A DNA stretch of 64,000 nt, taken from NCBI GenBank assembly GCA_933228895.1, contig OW121855.1, positions 72,874,698 to 72,938,697 of the forward strand, in the 5' to 3' direction. Of the stretch, positions 33,527 to 44,689 are shown piece by piece (position 1 is the stretch's first letter; every line of letters begins with the position of its first letter). The position numbers and the translations under genes were made by a program. This DNA is from Platycnemis pennipes. Taxonomy: Eukaryota; Arthropoda; Insecta; Odonata; Platycnemididae. The notes below the pieces were generated by a model. That model was not told where the DNA came from. It did no database searches and saw nothing but the letters and a program-made list of their open reading frames with translations.

Positions 33527-33942
33527 AGCCGAGTTTACACGATGCATTTACACGCGCTGGTAGATGCGTGAACACATTCACCATCAAAATTGCACCGTGT
33601 AAACACTCAAAATTGCGCAAATGCGTGAATGCGTGCACAAAAAATAGCCCCTGTTCTATTTTGGTGAATGTGTGCGAGCAATTTGTAGTCGTCAACAGCA
33701 AAGTCAATAACAATAACTGAAGTTCAGGTATGATCTTGTCTGTTTCGTAGAAGTGGCGCTTGATACTAGTAAAACAAAAGCAATCGCGTAATGCGTATCT
33801 AGAAAATGGTCGAACAATTGCGCGAACACAAGCACCGTGTAAACACTCCTCAAGTGCGAGAACGCGCATCTGTCCAGACATCTATTCACGCATCTGTCCA
33901 GCAACGTACTTGCGCGGGTAAATGCATCGTGTAAACTCGGCT
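33527..33942. mobile_element. MITE, PIF/Harbinger-like, 25-bp perfect terminal inverted repeats
   Basis: The left end (33527-33551, beginning AGCCGAGTTTACACGATGCA) is the exact reverse complement of the right end (33918-33942), and the match continues with CGCGC after one mismatch. The element is flanked by TTA on both sides (33524-33526 and 33943-33945), the target duplication typical of PIF/Harbinger. It is 416 bp with no transposase-like frame; the 86-148 codon frames crossing it are chance. The perfect ends point to relatively recent movement by a transposase supplied elsewhere. An interior CCCCTGTTCTATTTT motif recurs in the elements at 35665 and 56745. Confidence 0.85.
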
Positions 33943-33949
33943 TTAGAGT

Positions 33950-35660
33950 TCCCTGCAAGCCACCTAAATTACCGAATTACGCCGAGGACATGCGGCCAAA
34001 GAATTATCCTATCCTATCATAGCAATTTAAAGGTTTAAGAAATATTACACCCATTTATTTTCCATCTATTGGTTTATGCAGATATATGAAATAAAATTAA
34101 AAGTTTAAATTACCAATATATCTCCCAGGTAACTTCAGTTACGTGTTTATTATGAAACTACTTGCGTCCTTACCGAAAAAGCGTTCCTTACGTCTCTGAC
34201 TTCGTGTACGTTTCCCTCACCCAAACCTCCTAGAGGGATTTCCACTTTCGCACCAACTTTCTCAACTCCGAATTTCTCCATCTCCGGACTTCTCCATCTT
34301 CCCTCGCTCTCAGAAGACGTTTCTGGGAGCTCCCTCGACGCGGGCGTCAACCAATTCACTCAAACCATCTCACACCGCCTCCGCTTGTTACTCCTCGATG
34401 CGTGGCGTTTACGACTCCTCATTTCCCCCCCCCCCCCCCCCTTTCCCCAAGTTCGACCCAAAACCACCGAGCTCCGTTTCCTCCCTAAGCTCCCCGAGGA
34501 TGGAGGGGTTTATGTCAGCGTATTTTCGAGGTAAATGGTCAAGAGGGATAAGGTAGAGGGAGCAAAAGCGTGATAAACTACCTTCATCAGAAAGAGAGAG
34601 AGAGAGAGATTAACTGTAGTGACTAAAGATTTAGGGATCAATGATTTACTTACACTATCCGGTAAAAAAACAAGGGTGCGAACTAGCCGCAGGAAACTTA
34701 AATAGAGTTAATACGACTACACCTACGTAATGGCCTGCGAAGGTGAAGGATCACCCAACATGCATTATTTCCATGCAACTAAGCGCTAAAATGCTACTTC
34801 TTCATGTTATACACAGAAGTCACGTGCTACTAGATGGTTATTGTCTGCAAGGTAATGAAGTTATTGCCGGTTAGAAAGGCATTTCTCTTAATAATGTTCT
34901 TCCTATTTCCCTAGCACTCATGTGCTAATAATGCTAAAATATGCTCCAAACACTACAGACCACTATCACAATATTTCACTAACCTATCCCTTCGCTATTT
35001 ACTATCATCGTAGGGGATTATTTCTATCTCTATCCTGATTCCTTTCCATCCGTGGTGACTCAAAGGACTTAAGTAGTCAGTCACCACCTCCGAGTAATTA
35101 TTGCCAATACCGATCTATTATTCCATTTGCCATGTTCGCGAAGCGTAATATTTGCCCTTCACCAAGGGAGTTCCCTTCACCAAGCTTAGATCCCGGTCTG
35201 TCCTTGGTACACATGTCCGAAGCTCACCTTTGATACCTCTTAGGGTCCGCGGGAATAATTGAAGGAAGCAGGATCTGGCCGAATCAGCGCGAATTATCTG
35301 CGGACTGCCATCCGAGACGGTAGTTAATTGGGCTAGAGCTAAAGATATTTTGAGCATTGGGCTGATTTTAATTCGCTCAATATTCTTCTCAATATAATCA
35401 CGCTTTGGTGGATTGAAATCAATAAATAACTCAAAAATATCTGAGGTTCAGGCTGATCAGATAATTCCGTCCTTTTTAAAAGTTTTTTATTGAGCCTTTT
35501 CTCTCGTTACTTTGATAAATTATAGCTTTGTCTCTTTGTCAGTCATTTTAGCTTCAAAACACAACATTTTAAAAGGCTACAGTAAAGACTTTACCTCGGC
35601 TTTTATGGCCCATGCCTTTTGAGTCATCAGTCTTTACGCCTTTTCATATGAGGGTTGCCA
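33950..35660. other. No gene recognised; C17 run and short purine repeat
   Basis: A run of 17 C lies at 34425-34441, in a C-rich stretch (34180-34510), and an AG-repeat near 34595-34612. CCCTGCAAGCCACC just right of the MITE (33951-33964) may be a tiny LINE-B stub. Frames at 34150-34359 and 35118-35357 (minus) are unrecognised. Confidence 0.4.
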
Positions 35661-35664
35661 TCAT

Positions 35665-35830
35665 ACCGTTGAATGCATGAAGAGATACGCGGTGAAAATT
35701 GCTCCGCGTAAACCAACAAATTGTACGAAGCACTTCCAAAGGCCATGCTGTACTGTGCCGAAAATAGACCCTGTTTCATTTTCATGCATAGGAGGTTTCA
35801 CACGGTCATTGAGCTTGCAATGTAGCCGTA
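35665..35830. mobile_element. Diverged relative of the 33527 MITE
   Basis: GAATGCATGAAGAGATACGC, AAAATTGCTCCGCGTAAAC and GAAAATAGACCCTGTTTCAT align in order with GATGCGTGAACACATTCACC, AAAATTGCACCGTGTAAAC and AAAATAGCCCCTGTTCTATT inside 33527-33942. The termini are not recognisable. Confidence 0.5.
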
Positions 35831-35834
35831 TTCC

Positions 35835-37075
35835 ATACTAATTCAAAAAGGAGAAGATCGCATAGCGTAGGAACGTGTCATGATAGGTCGACGGGCACTG
35901 GGTTCTACCCGAAAGGGCAGTCCTACTGGGAGAGTAGCAGACTAGTAACGCATCAAGTATGAAACCCGGCCTCTCCGCGAGTATGATAGCGATCATACTT
36001 TTTATCCAACATACTGTTTCTATGTTACATGATGCTGGAAAGCTATCATACTAGCGAGTATTTTCGAACCTGTACTGGGGGGTCGTGTTCTAAATCTCCG
36101 GGATTATATCGAACCAAAGAGTCATATGGTACAAACCATAAAAGTTCGCAATTTTGGTGTGTATGAATCGCTCATTACAATCGTATTCATTTTATTTACT
36201 AGAGTTTTCCTCGTCCATAATATGCACAGAGCCCCCCGATGAGATAAAACTCGTGTGAAAAAGATAAAAAGTGTTGTAATGGGCGATTCAAAAGTACCAG
36301 ATTTGCCAACCATTCGTGTTTGCACCGCGTGACTCCTTGGTTACCTATTCTAGATAATCCCGACGTTTTCAAGCACAACTCACCTGGATCAAGAATCGCA
36401 TAATACGGGCTTTGGGATCGATGATTGGTGATGATGATAACTACTCGATTCATTTTCTCTTAAAATCAAGAATGTTGGTTCATTTATTTGTCCGCCATAA
36501 CTATCCAAATCCATCAATTTGTTTTTCAATTGAGGAAGCTGCATTCGTCGCATCTCCCCGCCGCGCATGGTCACAACTTGTCTTCCGCTTGCGATGGTTG
36601 TACTGAGATCCCAAATCGGGGAGTTAAAACTTTTCCCTGTGTAAACTTTAAGAATATTTGCCCGCAAATGTTTGATGGGGGAGGGTGCGAAAGAAGAGGG
36701 TTCAGGGAATAGCCGAGTTAGTTAATTTGGGCTGAGACTCACGCCACCCATACGACAGTCAAAACTCTGCAATTCCCTTTGAGGCTCATGATCTTCCCGT
36801 TCCCTAAGCCCGTTGGTAACTCGACTGTGTTCGTCAGCGCTCCGTGGAAGAGGCTTCAAACCGCGTGTTTGAAAACAATTAGCTCCAGCTAACCTACTTT
36901 CTATTTATACCTTCAACAGGAAAGAAGGAAAAACTCTAAGCGAAATAAAGGAGTTTTGTACTCGGTTCAAAGTCCCTCCAAAACATTCGTGTTTCCATAT
37001 CCTTTTGTGTTATTAATATGCAATCCGCGATATCCGCGTGCTTTCTTAGATACTCCAACACGCTCTTTCTAATTT
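35835..37075. other. No gene recognised; local inverted repeats near 36000
   Basis: GAGTATGATAGCGATCATAC near 35980 and GCTATCATACTAGCGAGTAT near 36041 share inverted segments (AGTATGATAGC/GCTATCATACT), giving a possible imperfect stem. Frames at 36122-36712 on both strands are unrecognised. Confidence 0.4.
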
Positions 37076-37079
37076 GTGA

Positions 37080-37385
37080 TTTCAAGTCTGTACCCGCGCT
37101 TATAGGCGCTTTAGAACGGGAGGATAGGTACAAGGATTGGAATAGGGGAAGGAGTAAGGGTGGAGAGAAACCCGGCGTCGTCATTAGCCTACCCTTAACG
37201 AAAAGGCGTCAAAGGGACCACGGATTTAGGTCCCATCTGACGGACGGAGTACCGTACTCGAATATTCTCGACAAAATACTCGATTAGGGGCCGGTTAACT
37301 AGAAATAAATATATCTTCCACTGCCTGGATTCGAACCCTAGCCCCTGGGATGGCACTGCACCAACTCGACTCCCAACACGTTCTT
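37080..37385 (-). repeat. tRNA-headed SINE, best full-length copy, minus strand
   Basis: The clearest member of the main SINE family. In its own direction: a head with A-box-like GAGTTGGTGCAGTGCC and B-box GGGTTCGAATCC; GGCAGTGGAAGATATATTTA; GGCCCCTAATCGAG; CGAATATTCGAGTACGGTAC; the core CCGTCCGTCAGATGGGAC; the block CCTTTGACGCC; TTAAGGGTAGGCTAATGACG; ACGCCGGGTTTCTCTCCACC; and a 3' region ending near AAGCGCCTATAAGCGCGGGT. tRNA-headed SINEs are pol III transcripts copied by a LINE reverse transcriptase; which LINE serves this one is not shown. Roughly 300 bp. Confidence 0.85.
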
Positions 37386-37540
37386 ATTTGCTTAAGTAAG
37401 GCTCTTTGTTTATTTACGCACGTAATTGTTGTTGCTATTAGGGAAGACAAACGATAAGCGATGTCAAATGCATCATTTAGGACGAGGGGGTAGTTTGGCA
37501 CAATTAGGACTGTTGGAAACGGGATAAAGGTAGATAGGCA

Positions 37541-37745
37541 TTTAGAATCTCAACTACGTTTTGCTTCTCTGCTTCGCTTCTTCTGTTTACGACTTAAAAT
37601 CCCAACAACGAGTCAAAGTGATGTACAGATTAAGCCTGCAAAAGTGGTATTACTTCCCAGCGTGACGTTGAGAACTGAGCTGGCTGCGTCATGTTTAGAA
37701 TCTCAACTACGGTCTCACTTCTTCTGCTTACGCCATAAAATTTCT
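37541..37745. repeat. Direct duplication of about 60 bp, period 153
   Basis: TTTAGAATCTCAACTACG occurs at 37541 and 37694, each followed by CACTTCTTCTG/CGCTTCTTCTG, TTACG and TAAAAT blocks. The first copy has about 13 extra bases (TTCTCTGCTTCG region). A partial local duplication. Confidence 0.75.
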
Positions 37746-37944
37746 ATCGCGAATTTAAAAAGGTATACACATTCCCTTTTATATGGTTCGAAGCGGTATA
37801 CATCGTGGTAATACCAGCTTTCCAGGGTAATTCTGCACACCAATTTTACTCGAAGTAGAGAGTTTGGGACTTTAGCAGTGGAAACGAGACTGTAGTAAAG
37901 ATACTGAATATGGCCTATATACTGAACGGAATGGTACCGGAGGT

Positions 37945-38095
37945 CAACGGTTTTAATGCCCCATCTGACGAACGCAGCACTGAGCTCAAACTACTTTCCG
38001 CAAAGCACTCATGTAAGGATCGTTATCGCGATGAAAAATTTTGCCAAGGTTGAAATACAGGCCCTCGAGGTGTGCGAGGACAGTACTTGAGCAAC
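37945..38095 (-). repeat. SINE fragment, minus strand
   Basis: GGTTTTAATGCCCCATCTGACGAACGCAGC is the complement of the SINE core and is followed by GAGCTCAAACTACTTTCCGC and an eroded head region with CAGGCCCTCGAGG. The 3' body is missing. Confidence 0.6.
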
Positions 38096-38559
38096 CATAT
38101 ATATTTCACCCACAGCTTTAATGGAGATCATTAGATAAAAAATACCTCTTTTTTTAATATACTTGTTCATTATCCTGCTCGAAAGATTACAGGGTTACAG
38201 GGGAAGATTATTTTTAAAAATTCTTCCTTCTTTAGGGGAAAAAAATTATAAACTACTCTTACTTCGAAGTTAGGCACTGAAATTACATACTGGTAATTTC
38301 AACAGTAGGAGCCACTCCTTTTCACGTCCTTGTATTGGTCATCTAATGGGATGTAATTTACCTTATGCTTATCTCGTACGGAGAGAATTTTTGCATGGCT
38401 GACAACATTAGTGTTGTTTTAGCTGAAAGGGGGCGCGATCAACAACTAGGGTGATGTAATATATTATTAAGGACTAGATCGTAAATGGGTTGAGAAAGAT
38501 AATGTCAAATAAGAGTAGGTAGCGAAGGATGTGTAAGGAAAGAATTCCTCCAATGAGAA

Positions 38560-38645
38560 AGGGTATGTCAACAGAATAAGAATAGAATAAAGAACTGCAT
38601 CAAACCAGTCATAAGATGACGGTGATGTTGATGGTGTCCGCCTAT
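38560..38645 (+). mobile_element. Possible LINE-A 3' end stub
   Basis: GAACTGCATCAAACCAGTCATAAGATGACGG followed by TGATG repeats resembles the LINE-A terminus (GAGCTGCGTCAAACCAATCTGAGGATTGATGAC) in plus orientation. Short and diverged. Confidence 0.45.
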
Positions 38646-38649
38646 CCCC

Positions 38650-39290
38650 AACCCATCAAGAATGTGGTATTCAATGATAATATATTACCAGTGATAAGAA
38701 TTTTTATTGATATGCAGAGCACTTAATGACATTTGCTGATGCATTCATAATATTCTACATGCAATGATTTAGTGAGCATGTCTAAGTAGAGTTTAAAATA
38801 TTCTATGGGTCAACTCCGTGCTAAGATGCCTAAATTACCATTATTTTCCCTGATTTAATGTTACGAATCATCATCTCTAATTATTTTCGCTGAGAAAGAT
38901 GGCTGATAAGTATCCATATGGCATTCTTTCTCTGCAAACCTTTTTTGTGATTCAACCGACTGTAATATGCGAGATATCTTCAGTATTTTTAAAAATCTTT
39001 TGCGGAAAAGATTGGCTTAAAATTAGTTTTAAAGATTGAGTTTTTTTTAACGTATTAATTGAATAGAATTTCTTACATTTTTAACTAAGCCTCGGCATCT
39101 GTTAGTGATCTCCTCACTTGTTCATTTAGTAGGGAGTTTTTCAAGCCAATTGATGCATTGGGCAAATACTACGGAGAAGTATTACATTAAAAGGGAAATA
39201 GAGAAGGAAGTGGAGGAATGAATTAGGGGTTTTCCAGATCCGACAAGGTGCCCTCTCCTGCAGCCAAAAAACGGCAGGATAAAAACGTGA
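38650..39290. other. No recognisable feature
   Basis: AT-rich DNA, nothing supported. A minus frame at 39141-39365 runs into the neighbouring SINE and is not a gene. Confidence 0.4.
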
Positions 39291-39294
39291 CGTC

Positions 39295-39480
39295 TCAAAT
39301 AGGTGTAATGGCCTCCCAGCCTGAAGGTCTGGGTTCAAATATCGTTGACGAGAGAGATTTCTCAATCAAACATATCATTTCCTGCGTGAAGAGAATCTTG
39401 AGTTCAATGCTTCGTCCGTCGTGTGGGACGCTGGTGTTTTGTGACTCCTAGGCTCGCTTAGTTAGTGTGAGTTGACTCAG
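39295..39480 (+). repeat. tRNA-headed SINE, 3' truncated
   Basis: AGGTGTAATGGCCTCCCAGC, then B-box TGGGTTCAAATATCG, TTCTCAATCAAAC, TTGAGTTCAATGCTTCGTCC, GTCGTGTGGGAC, TTTTGTGACTCCTAGGC and GTGTGAGTTGACTCAGGCCTC. Head and core are clear; the pyrimidine 3' part is missing. Confidence 0.65.
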
Positions 39481-39489
39481 GCCTCAGAT

Positions 39490-40980
39490 TTGCCGTATTA
39501 CGATAACGTGAACGTCAACCTCAACAGCGATTTCAATACTTTGTTTTTATGGAGGTGTTTAAGAATGGGCAAAGCGCGAACGTCAGCCATCAACTTCAAA
39601 GTTCAGCCAGTTTCAACTTTCATGTTCACGTTTTAACGGTTGACGCCAGCGCATGCGCAGTGCTTACATCGTTTTTCTCCTGCCCTGGTATTTTCGTCAA
39701 GTGTTACGTCATCTTTGTTGTCATCCGTGCTATTAGTCGCATCTTAAATTCAGAAGCGCCAACAATTAATAAATGGATGGACGGCTGATAATCATTAACT
39801 AGTTGGAATTAATTATTGCCTATTTTTCTTCGACCCAATACCTGATGGAGATTGTATTGTAAAAATTCATATCCTGCCAAAGATGAATGAAATTGGCCGA
39901 TGATAACCTACGAGCACTCTGGCTCACGAACTATCGTGAACCGAAGGCGCGAATCCAGCTCACGGTTAACGTTTTTAAGTTTACGCTACTCGTGCCGGTC
40001 TTAATGGTTCCTTTCTATCTTCTGCCTCCGTTGCCGAAGAAATTCCTGACTAAACCCAGCTACTCACCCATTCTTAATGGCGCAAATTACCTGAGCTGTG
40101 CGTCTCGCCTTCTCCATAACAACTGCTTTTACTCCCTCTCTCTAACGCCCTTTCTTTAAACGCACCCCAAATGCCCGACGCTTCGCATTCTTCGTCTCCG
40201 ACATAATGAAAAAAAAACAAAAGTGAGAAATAATCCATCACCGTCTCGCCCCGACCTATCCAGTCTTTTTTTCCACCCCTTCCCTTCGATTCCACTCCGT
40301 CGTCCCCAAAAATAAGCAAACTCAACCCTCCCAAGTCGAGTCCTCACCCATTCTTCCCTTAGCAGAGAGAACCACCCCTTTGCCCTTGGAAGGGAGAAAG
40401 AGACGCCCATTTACATCATGCTCCTTTACCTACGGGCCAAAACTCCCCCCATGCCCGTTAAGGGAAAAAATAAAAGAATCCTCGCGACAAAAGGGTACGT
40501 GAAAAATTCCAACCCTCACCCCCACGGCGTTGCACTCCTCCGCCTCCCTCCTCTCTCAGTCGATCATTTCAAAAACCCCTCAGGGTGTCACCAACCCCTT
40601 TTTTTCTCTTCGTCTCCGTCCCCTGTTCTCCCTGCAGGCCTCTCAGGAATGTCCCCGCCGCCTCGCAACCTCCTCTCCAAACCCTGATGGTGCGATAAGG
40701 GTTTGGTACCTCGATCGATGGGAGGGTATCAAAACATCGATGTTTTACGATTCGAGGTTAACCTCATCGCGGTCGATAGATGCATCCTAAAGTTTGTGAG
40801 ATTAGCGGATGATTCAGCGCTAGTTAGCCAATGAGTAATAGCTTGTTTTTTTGTTTTTTTGCACTTAAAAAACCGCCGATAAAATATATATAAGTATACA
40901 TAATTTAATTTAATTACTCCGGGTACAAATTCTCTTCAGTAAAAAAGAAAAACACTGCATTTCATTCGCTGTTGTACATT
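39490..40980. other. No gene recognised; C-rich 40100-40700; 16-bp palindrome
   Basis: Repeated GAACGTCA and CAACCTCAAC segments (39500-39640) form weak inverted repeats and may be an old foldback element. Open frames at 39887-40790 on both strands reflect C-rich low-complexity DNA. AAAACATCGATGTTTT at 40732-40747 is a perfect 16-bp palindrome in a stretch with several TCGAT motifs. Confidence 0.4.
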
Positions 40981-40984
40981 AATA

Positions 40985-41835
40985 CACTTCTTATATCATC
41001 ATTAGTCATCAATCCTCAGATTGGTTTGACGCAGCTCTCCACTGTGTTCTTCTATCGGCTAATCTCTTCATATTTACGTTATTTCTTCTCTTTCACATCC
41101 TTCATCACTTGCTCCATATATTTCACACGATTAATTTGTGCCGTCTTCTTCTTAGGGTATTCACAAGACTTCTCTCTCTCTCCCACTCTTCTTAGGACTT
41201 CCTCGTTACTGACTCTGTCGATCCATTTGGTCAATATTCATCGTTCTTCTGTAGCACCTGTCGAATGCTTCCACCCTTTTCTTTTCCGCTGTAGCCATTG
41301 TCCATGCCTCACTTCCATAAATACACACGCTCCAGAGGTACGTTCTGATTGTTTCCTTACTTATAAGCTTGTATTTCCAGCGGTGAGAAGATTCCTCTTT
41401 TGATAGAATTTTCTCTTTGCCTGAGAAATTATGCTGACTATTTCTTTATCGCTTCGTCCATCGTTGGTTACTCGGCCTCCCAGGTACAAGAACTCTTTCA
41501 CCCCTTCCATTTTTTGTTTTCCCAGTTTAACGTTGGTTTTGGCCTCTTCTCTCTTGCTGCACTCCAATATCATAGTCTTCTTCTATTGATCTTTAGCCGA
41601 TATCTGGCCATTGTCCTTTCAATGGTTATCAGCATCTTATTCAGACACCTCTCGTGTCTCTGCTATGTCATCAGCGAGTCGCAACGTACTAATTTTTTCT
41701 CCGTGGATATTCGCTCCAGAAGACTTCTCTTTGGTTTCATAGATGGCTCTCTCGATGTAAATATTGAAAGTTACAGGGGATAGTGCATAGCCTTGTCTCA
41801 CTCTTTTCCTTATTCTTGCTTCTTAACAGCTGGGT
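40985..41835 (-). mobile_element. LINE-A reverse transcriptase fragment with catalytic motifs
   Basis: Most informative LINE-A copy. On the minus strand from 41835 downwards: VRQGYALSPVTFNIYIERAI (RT motif 4 type), HGEKISTLRLADDIAETREV (LADD in place of the usual F/YADD catalytic box), a frameshift, then a 70-codon frame (41361-41573) with GVKEFLYLGGRVTNDGRSDK and QAKRKFYQKRNLLTAGN. Another shift brings WSVCIYGSEAWTM, AEKKRVEAFDRCYRRT and VNTLRRRRHKL, and the 3' end has GAGCTGCGTCAAACCAATCT. The order equals the C-terminal half of RTE-like endonuclease/RT proteins. Upstream endonuclease and RT motifs are absent, so the copy is 5' truncated and inactive. Plus-strand frames here are shadows. 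Confidence 0.9.
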
Positions 41836-41839
41836 CCAG

Positions 41840-42685
41840 AATTTACACTTCTTATAGTATAAGTAAAATTGAAAACATTGCAATACAAAACGTAATTACA
41901 GAAAGGAAATGAAAGGAAAAAGGACAAAACAACAAAAAGGAATCTGGAATAATTATTCAACGTGAAATTATAAAATGTATCCATGTAGGTTCCCCATCTT
42001 CAAACCTTTCCTCCCGGTCTGAAGCGCCTATTAGTGCGGGAAGAGGCTTGAAACGCCCATGTTGATATCCATGAAGATTTCGAGAGTGCTTGTATTTTTA
42101 ATATCAGGTGCTAATGAGTTCTACAAAAATGTAAATGGGACACCATAAGATCTGTTGAAAGTTGTTGTGCAACAAGGAGGGCAGTGTAATAATGATGTGC
42201 CCTTTGTATTCATGCATCCGGACAAAGGTAAAAGCCTATAGCATCAAATAAATTCAAAGGTTCTATGCATTTAAATAATTTAAAGAGGAAGCTATATTTA
42301 AATTAGATAAGTCGTAATAAATAAAAATGTTATAAATGGATGGCAGTCCTTGTGGAATACACGGTAGCGAGGACTAGACAAATGCAAAATCAAATGAGCA
42401 AAGGTTACAAGCAGCTGAAATTAAATTTCTAGACAGAAGTGTTGACTATGCACGAATTCAGATTTAATCCGTATAGAACTTTTACATACCATATTATAAA
42501 TAGAATTATACGACCCTGGTTTCGATGCGTTAGCATCATTGTCTGATAAGAATGCATTGTCGCCGGCCCAATAAACAGACAAATAAATAAGGTTGTAAAA
42601 CATTGGCATGGTGTAAAAAGCATCCATGATAACATTCGATGACTTTGAGAATTATTAAAAAATAATGATTGATATCACAGGTTCC
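41840..42685. other. No recognisable feature
   Basis: AT-rich. Two overlapping minus frames at 42421-42635 are unrecognised. Confidence 0.4.
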
Positions 42686-42689
42686 GTAG

Positions 42690-43010
42690 GTGGAAAGGAT
42701 GGTAGGCATACGAAATGCTGATCTTTGTAATAGAGAAGAGATGAATGCTGGAGGAAATCAAGAGGCTGAGTGATAGGCCTAAGTACCAATATGATATGTG
42801 GCGACATTGTTTTGAAGGGGGTGATGTAGGGGAGAATGTTAGATATCGAGGAACAGAGAGGAAATGAACAAGCCGTCTGGACAGAATAATGAGCGGTAGT
42901 GCGAATTCAGAGCTGAAGAAAAACATCCTAAAAGATAGATATACTCTTCGGCATAGGAGCATTTCGAAGTGTATCATATACAAAAGGTATGTACATCTAA
43001 AACAAAGGTG
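42690..43010 (+). mobile_element. Diverged LINE-A-like tail
   Basis: GACATTGTTTTGAAGGGGGT, GGGGAGAATGTTAGATATCG and a later GTCTGGACAGAATAATGAGC align loosely with 12850-12945 and 55030-55120. Purine-rich, frames broken. The 125-codon minus frame here (42675-43052) is a shadow. Confidence 0.4.
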
Positions 43011-43189
43011 TCCAACTGGAGTTACAAAACTGTATGGGGCATGGTGAGACAAATTAACAAAAATTCTTTATTTATGTTGAAGGAAAAAAGGTTATGCATG
43101 ATTGCTTAATAGGGCCCTTTCTTTACTTTCCATCATATATTATGTTATCTTTATAATTTAAGACTTGACTTGACTTGTTTATTGTTTAA

Positions 43190-43266
43190 CCTGGGCAGGT
43201 TGAGGCCACAGACCGGCCCCCTCTTCCACCTGCCCAGGGCAGATGGAAGAGGGGGCCGGTCTGTGG
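43190..43266. repeat. Near-perfect palindrome with one-base centre and a competing hairpin
   Basis: The arms 43206-43235 and 43237-43266 (30 bases each) are complementary except for one C/T position, with a single A between them. Each arm holds GACCGGCCCCCTCTTCCA or its complement, strikingly GC-rich in AT-rich surroundings. In addition CCTGGGCAGGT (43190-43200) pairs perfectly with ACCTGCCCAGG (43228-43238), so two mutually exclusive stems can form. With a one-base centre it cannot be a normal miRNA precursor. More likely origins are fold-back template switching, a foldback element centre, or an assembly/read artefact. Confidence 0.9.
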
Positions 43267-43274
43267 TGAGTAAG

Positions 43275-43605
43275 AGTACCTATAAATTAAATATTATTAT
43301 TCAACATACTCTATTGTGTTAAAAACAGAATTTTTCTGTAAGTGCGGTCCTAAACAATTTTTTCGTCGCTAAAATGACCTGCTCCCTTGGAGATTCCTTA
43401 TTTAAAACTACCCTATTTGTTAGCATGCTAATTACAGTACGTGAGAAATATTGGCCCTGAAATTGCATGGCTTTCCTTTATTGACTTTTGAAAAATCGTG
43501 ACTATACATACAATTTTAAATCTAACAAGCATAAATTACTTCATTCTAGTCGAAGATGAACGTTGATTTTCTTCCGAGGTGGATAGAATCACTCATTCTT
43601 ATCTA
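43275..43605. other. No recognisable feature
   Basis: AT-rich DNA between the palindrome and a LINE-B stub. Nothing supported. Confidence 0.4.
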
Positions 43606-43609
43606 TATC

Positions 43610-43760
43610 TACTGACTAGCCTGTAAGACATGTCGAGGGTGTGTGGCAGGGTTTAAGTTATTACGATGCATGCACTTCAGTTTATACATTTCACCGATTT
43701 AATGAGGGTAGTCAACGCCAGATGAATATCATACAAGACACACACTGCAAATTCCACATT
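43610..43760 (-). mobile_element. LINE-B 3' end stub with 3' UTR remnant
   Basis: CTAGCCTGTAAGACATGTCGAGGGTGTGTGGCAGGG gives the complement of the 3' end. The part further right (GCATGCACTTCAG, ATGAATATCATACAAG) resembles 59600-59640 (TGAATATCATACAGG, GTGCATGCAC) though order differs, so some 3' UTR may persist. Confidence 0.55.
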
Positions 43761-43764
43761 TAAT

Positions 43765-44685
43765 CTAACATGCAAGTATGCATATAAAGATAGATAAAGA
43801 TGATTTATTGCTCCACTTAAAAGCAAACACAGTAAAAAGTTTACCAATGGGGCTATAGTAGCTTCAATGGTTTACACCAGTATGGTAACTACCAGCAATA
43901 ATTTTTACATTAGAAAAAATATCAGCCAAAAAATGTTGCATTAATTTTTTTAAGACACTTGTAAAAATATTTAAGAAACTAAAAGTGAGGAGGATATGCC
44001 AACAAAGAAAGATCATACGAGGATAAAGAATGATATCCTTATACTTTTTTTTGAGAATTTTGGAGCCCAATATGCAAGGATAAATTCAAAAAAAATATTC
44101 TTCACGAGAGCTGTGACACTGGTCTGTTCATTCGTATGAAAACAATCCAAAAATTATTAATTCATGCGCAAGCTGTACTACGTGATGTCGGAGAAAATTG
44201 TGCGCGGGAGGTTGGAATAAGCAGATCACCAACCGTGGAGGGAGACGGTGATCACCTCCGCCAGCTGGTGTTGGTGTGCCACCAGTTGAGAAAAGCAGAC
44301 AAAGTTTAAAAAATGAAACCGTCTGCTGGAAAACTTTTTTTTAACGAAACTGCATGCCTTAACGATTTTGCTTGACGTCACTTCCGAAAATGTAGGTGGG
44401 CGTGACGCGAAGCCTTAATCGTTTAATCGTGTCATTTAGAACCTCGCTCCAGAGTGAATGTGTCGTCGTCGACCTTGAAAAATATACGAGGTCAACTTTG
44501 GTCGATCCGACTGTGAACGCAACATTAACACGTCGGGGCTCTAGTTTTTTCAAGTCAAATTGGCGGCATATTCCAGATGCTTTTGTCTTTGGCAACCAAT
44601 TTGTCTAGAGTGATTTCAGAGACAATGCGCGAAAGACTTGAGACGATGATCAATGGCAGTTAAACGAAAGTAATGAGAAATTCAA
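43765..44685. other. No gene recognised
   Basis: Short hairpins lie in 44220-44290 (for example CTGGTG...CACCAG). Frames at 44359-44608 on opposite strands overlap completely and cannot both be coding; neither is recognised. Confidence 0.4.
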
Positions 44686-44689
44686 GTGG

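Noticed and set aside
33435..33881. 148-codon frame, minus
   Set aside because: Lies mostly inside the MITE at 33527-33942 and its inverted ends.
33950..33985. LINE-B stub next to the MITE
   Set aside because: Only CCCTGCAAGCCACC matches; too short to call as a separate feature.
40972..41783. Plus frames of 143 and 127 codons
   Set aside because: Shadows of the minus-strand LINE-A reverse transcriptase.
43206..43266. miRNA precursor
   Set aside because: A one-base centre leaves no terminal loop; arms are almost perfectly paired throughout.
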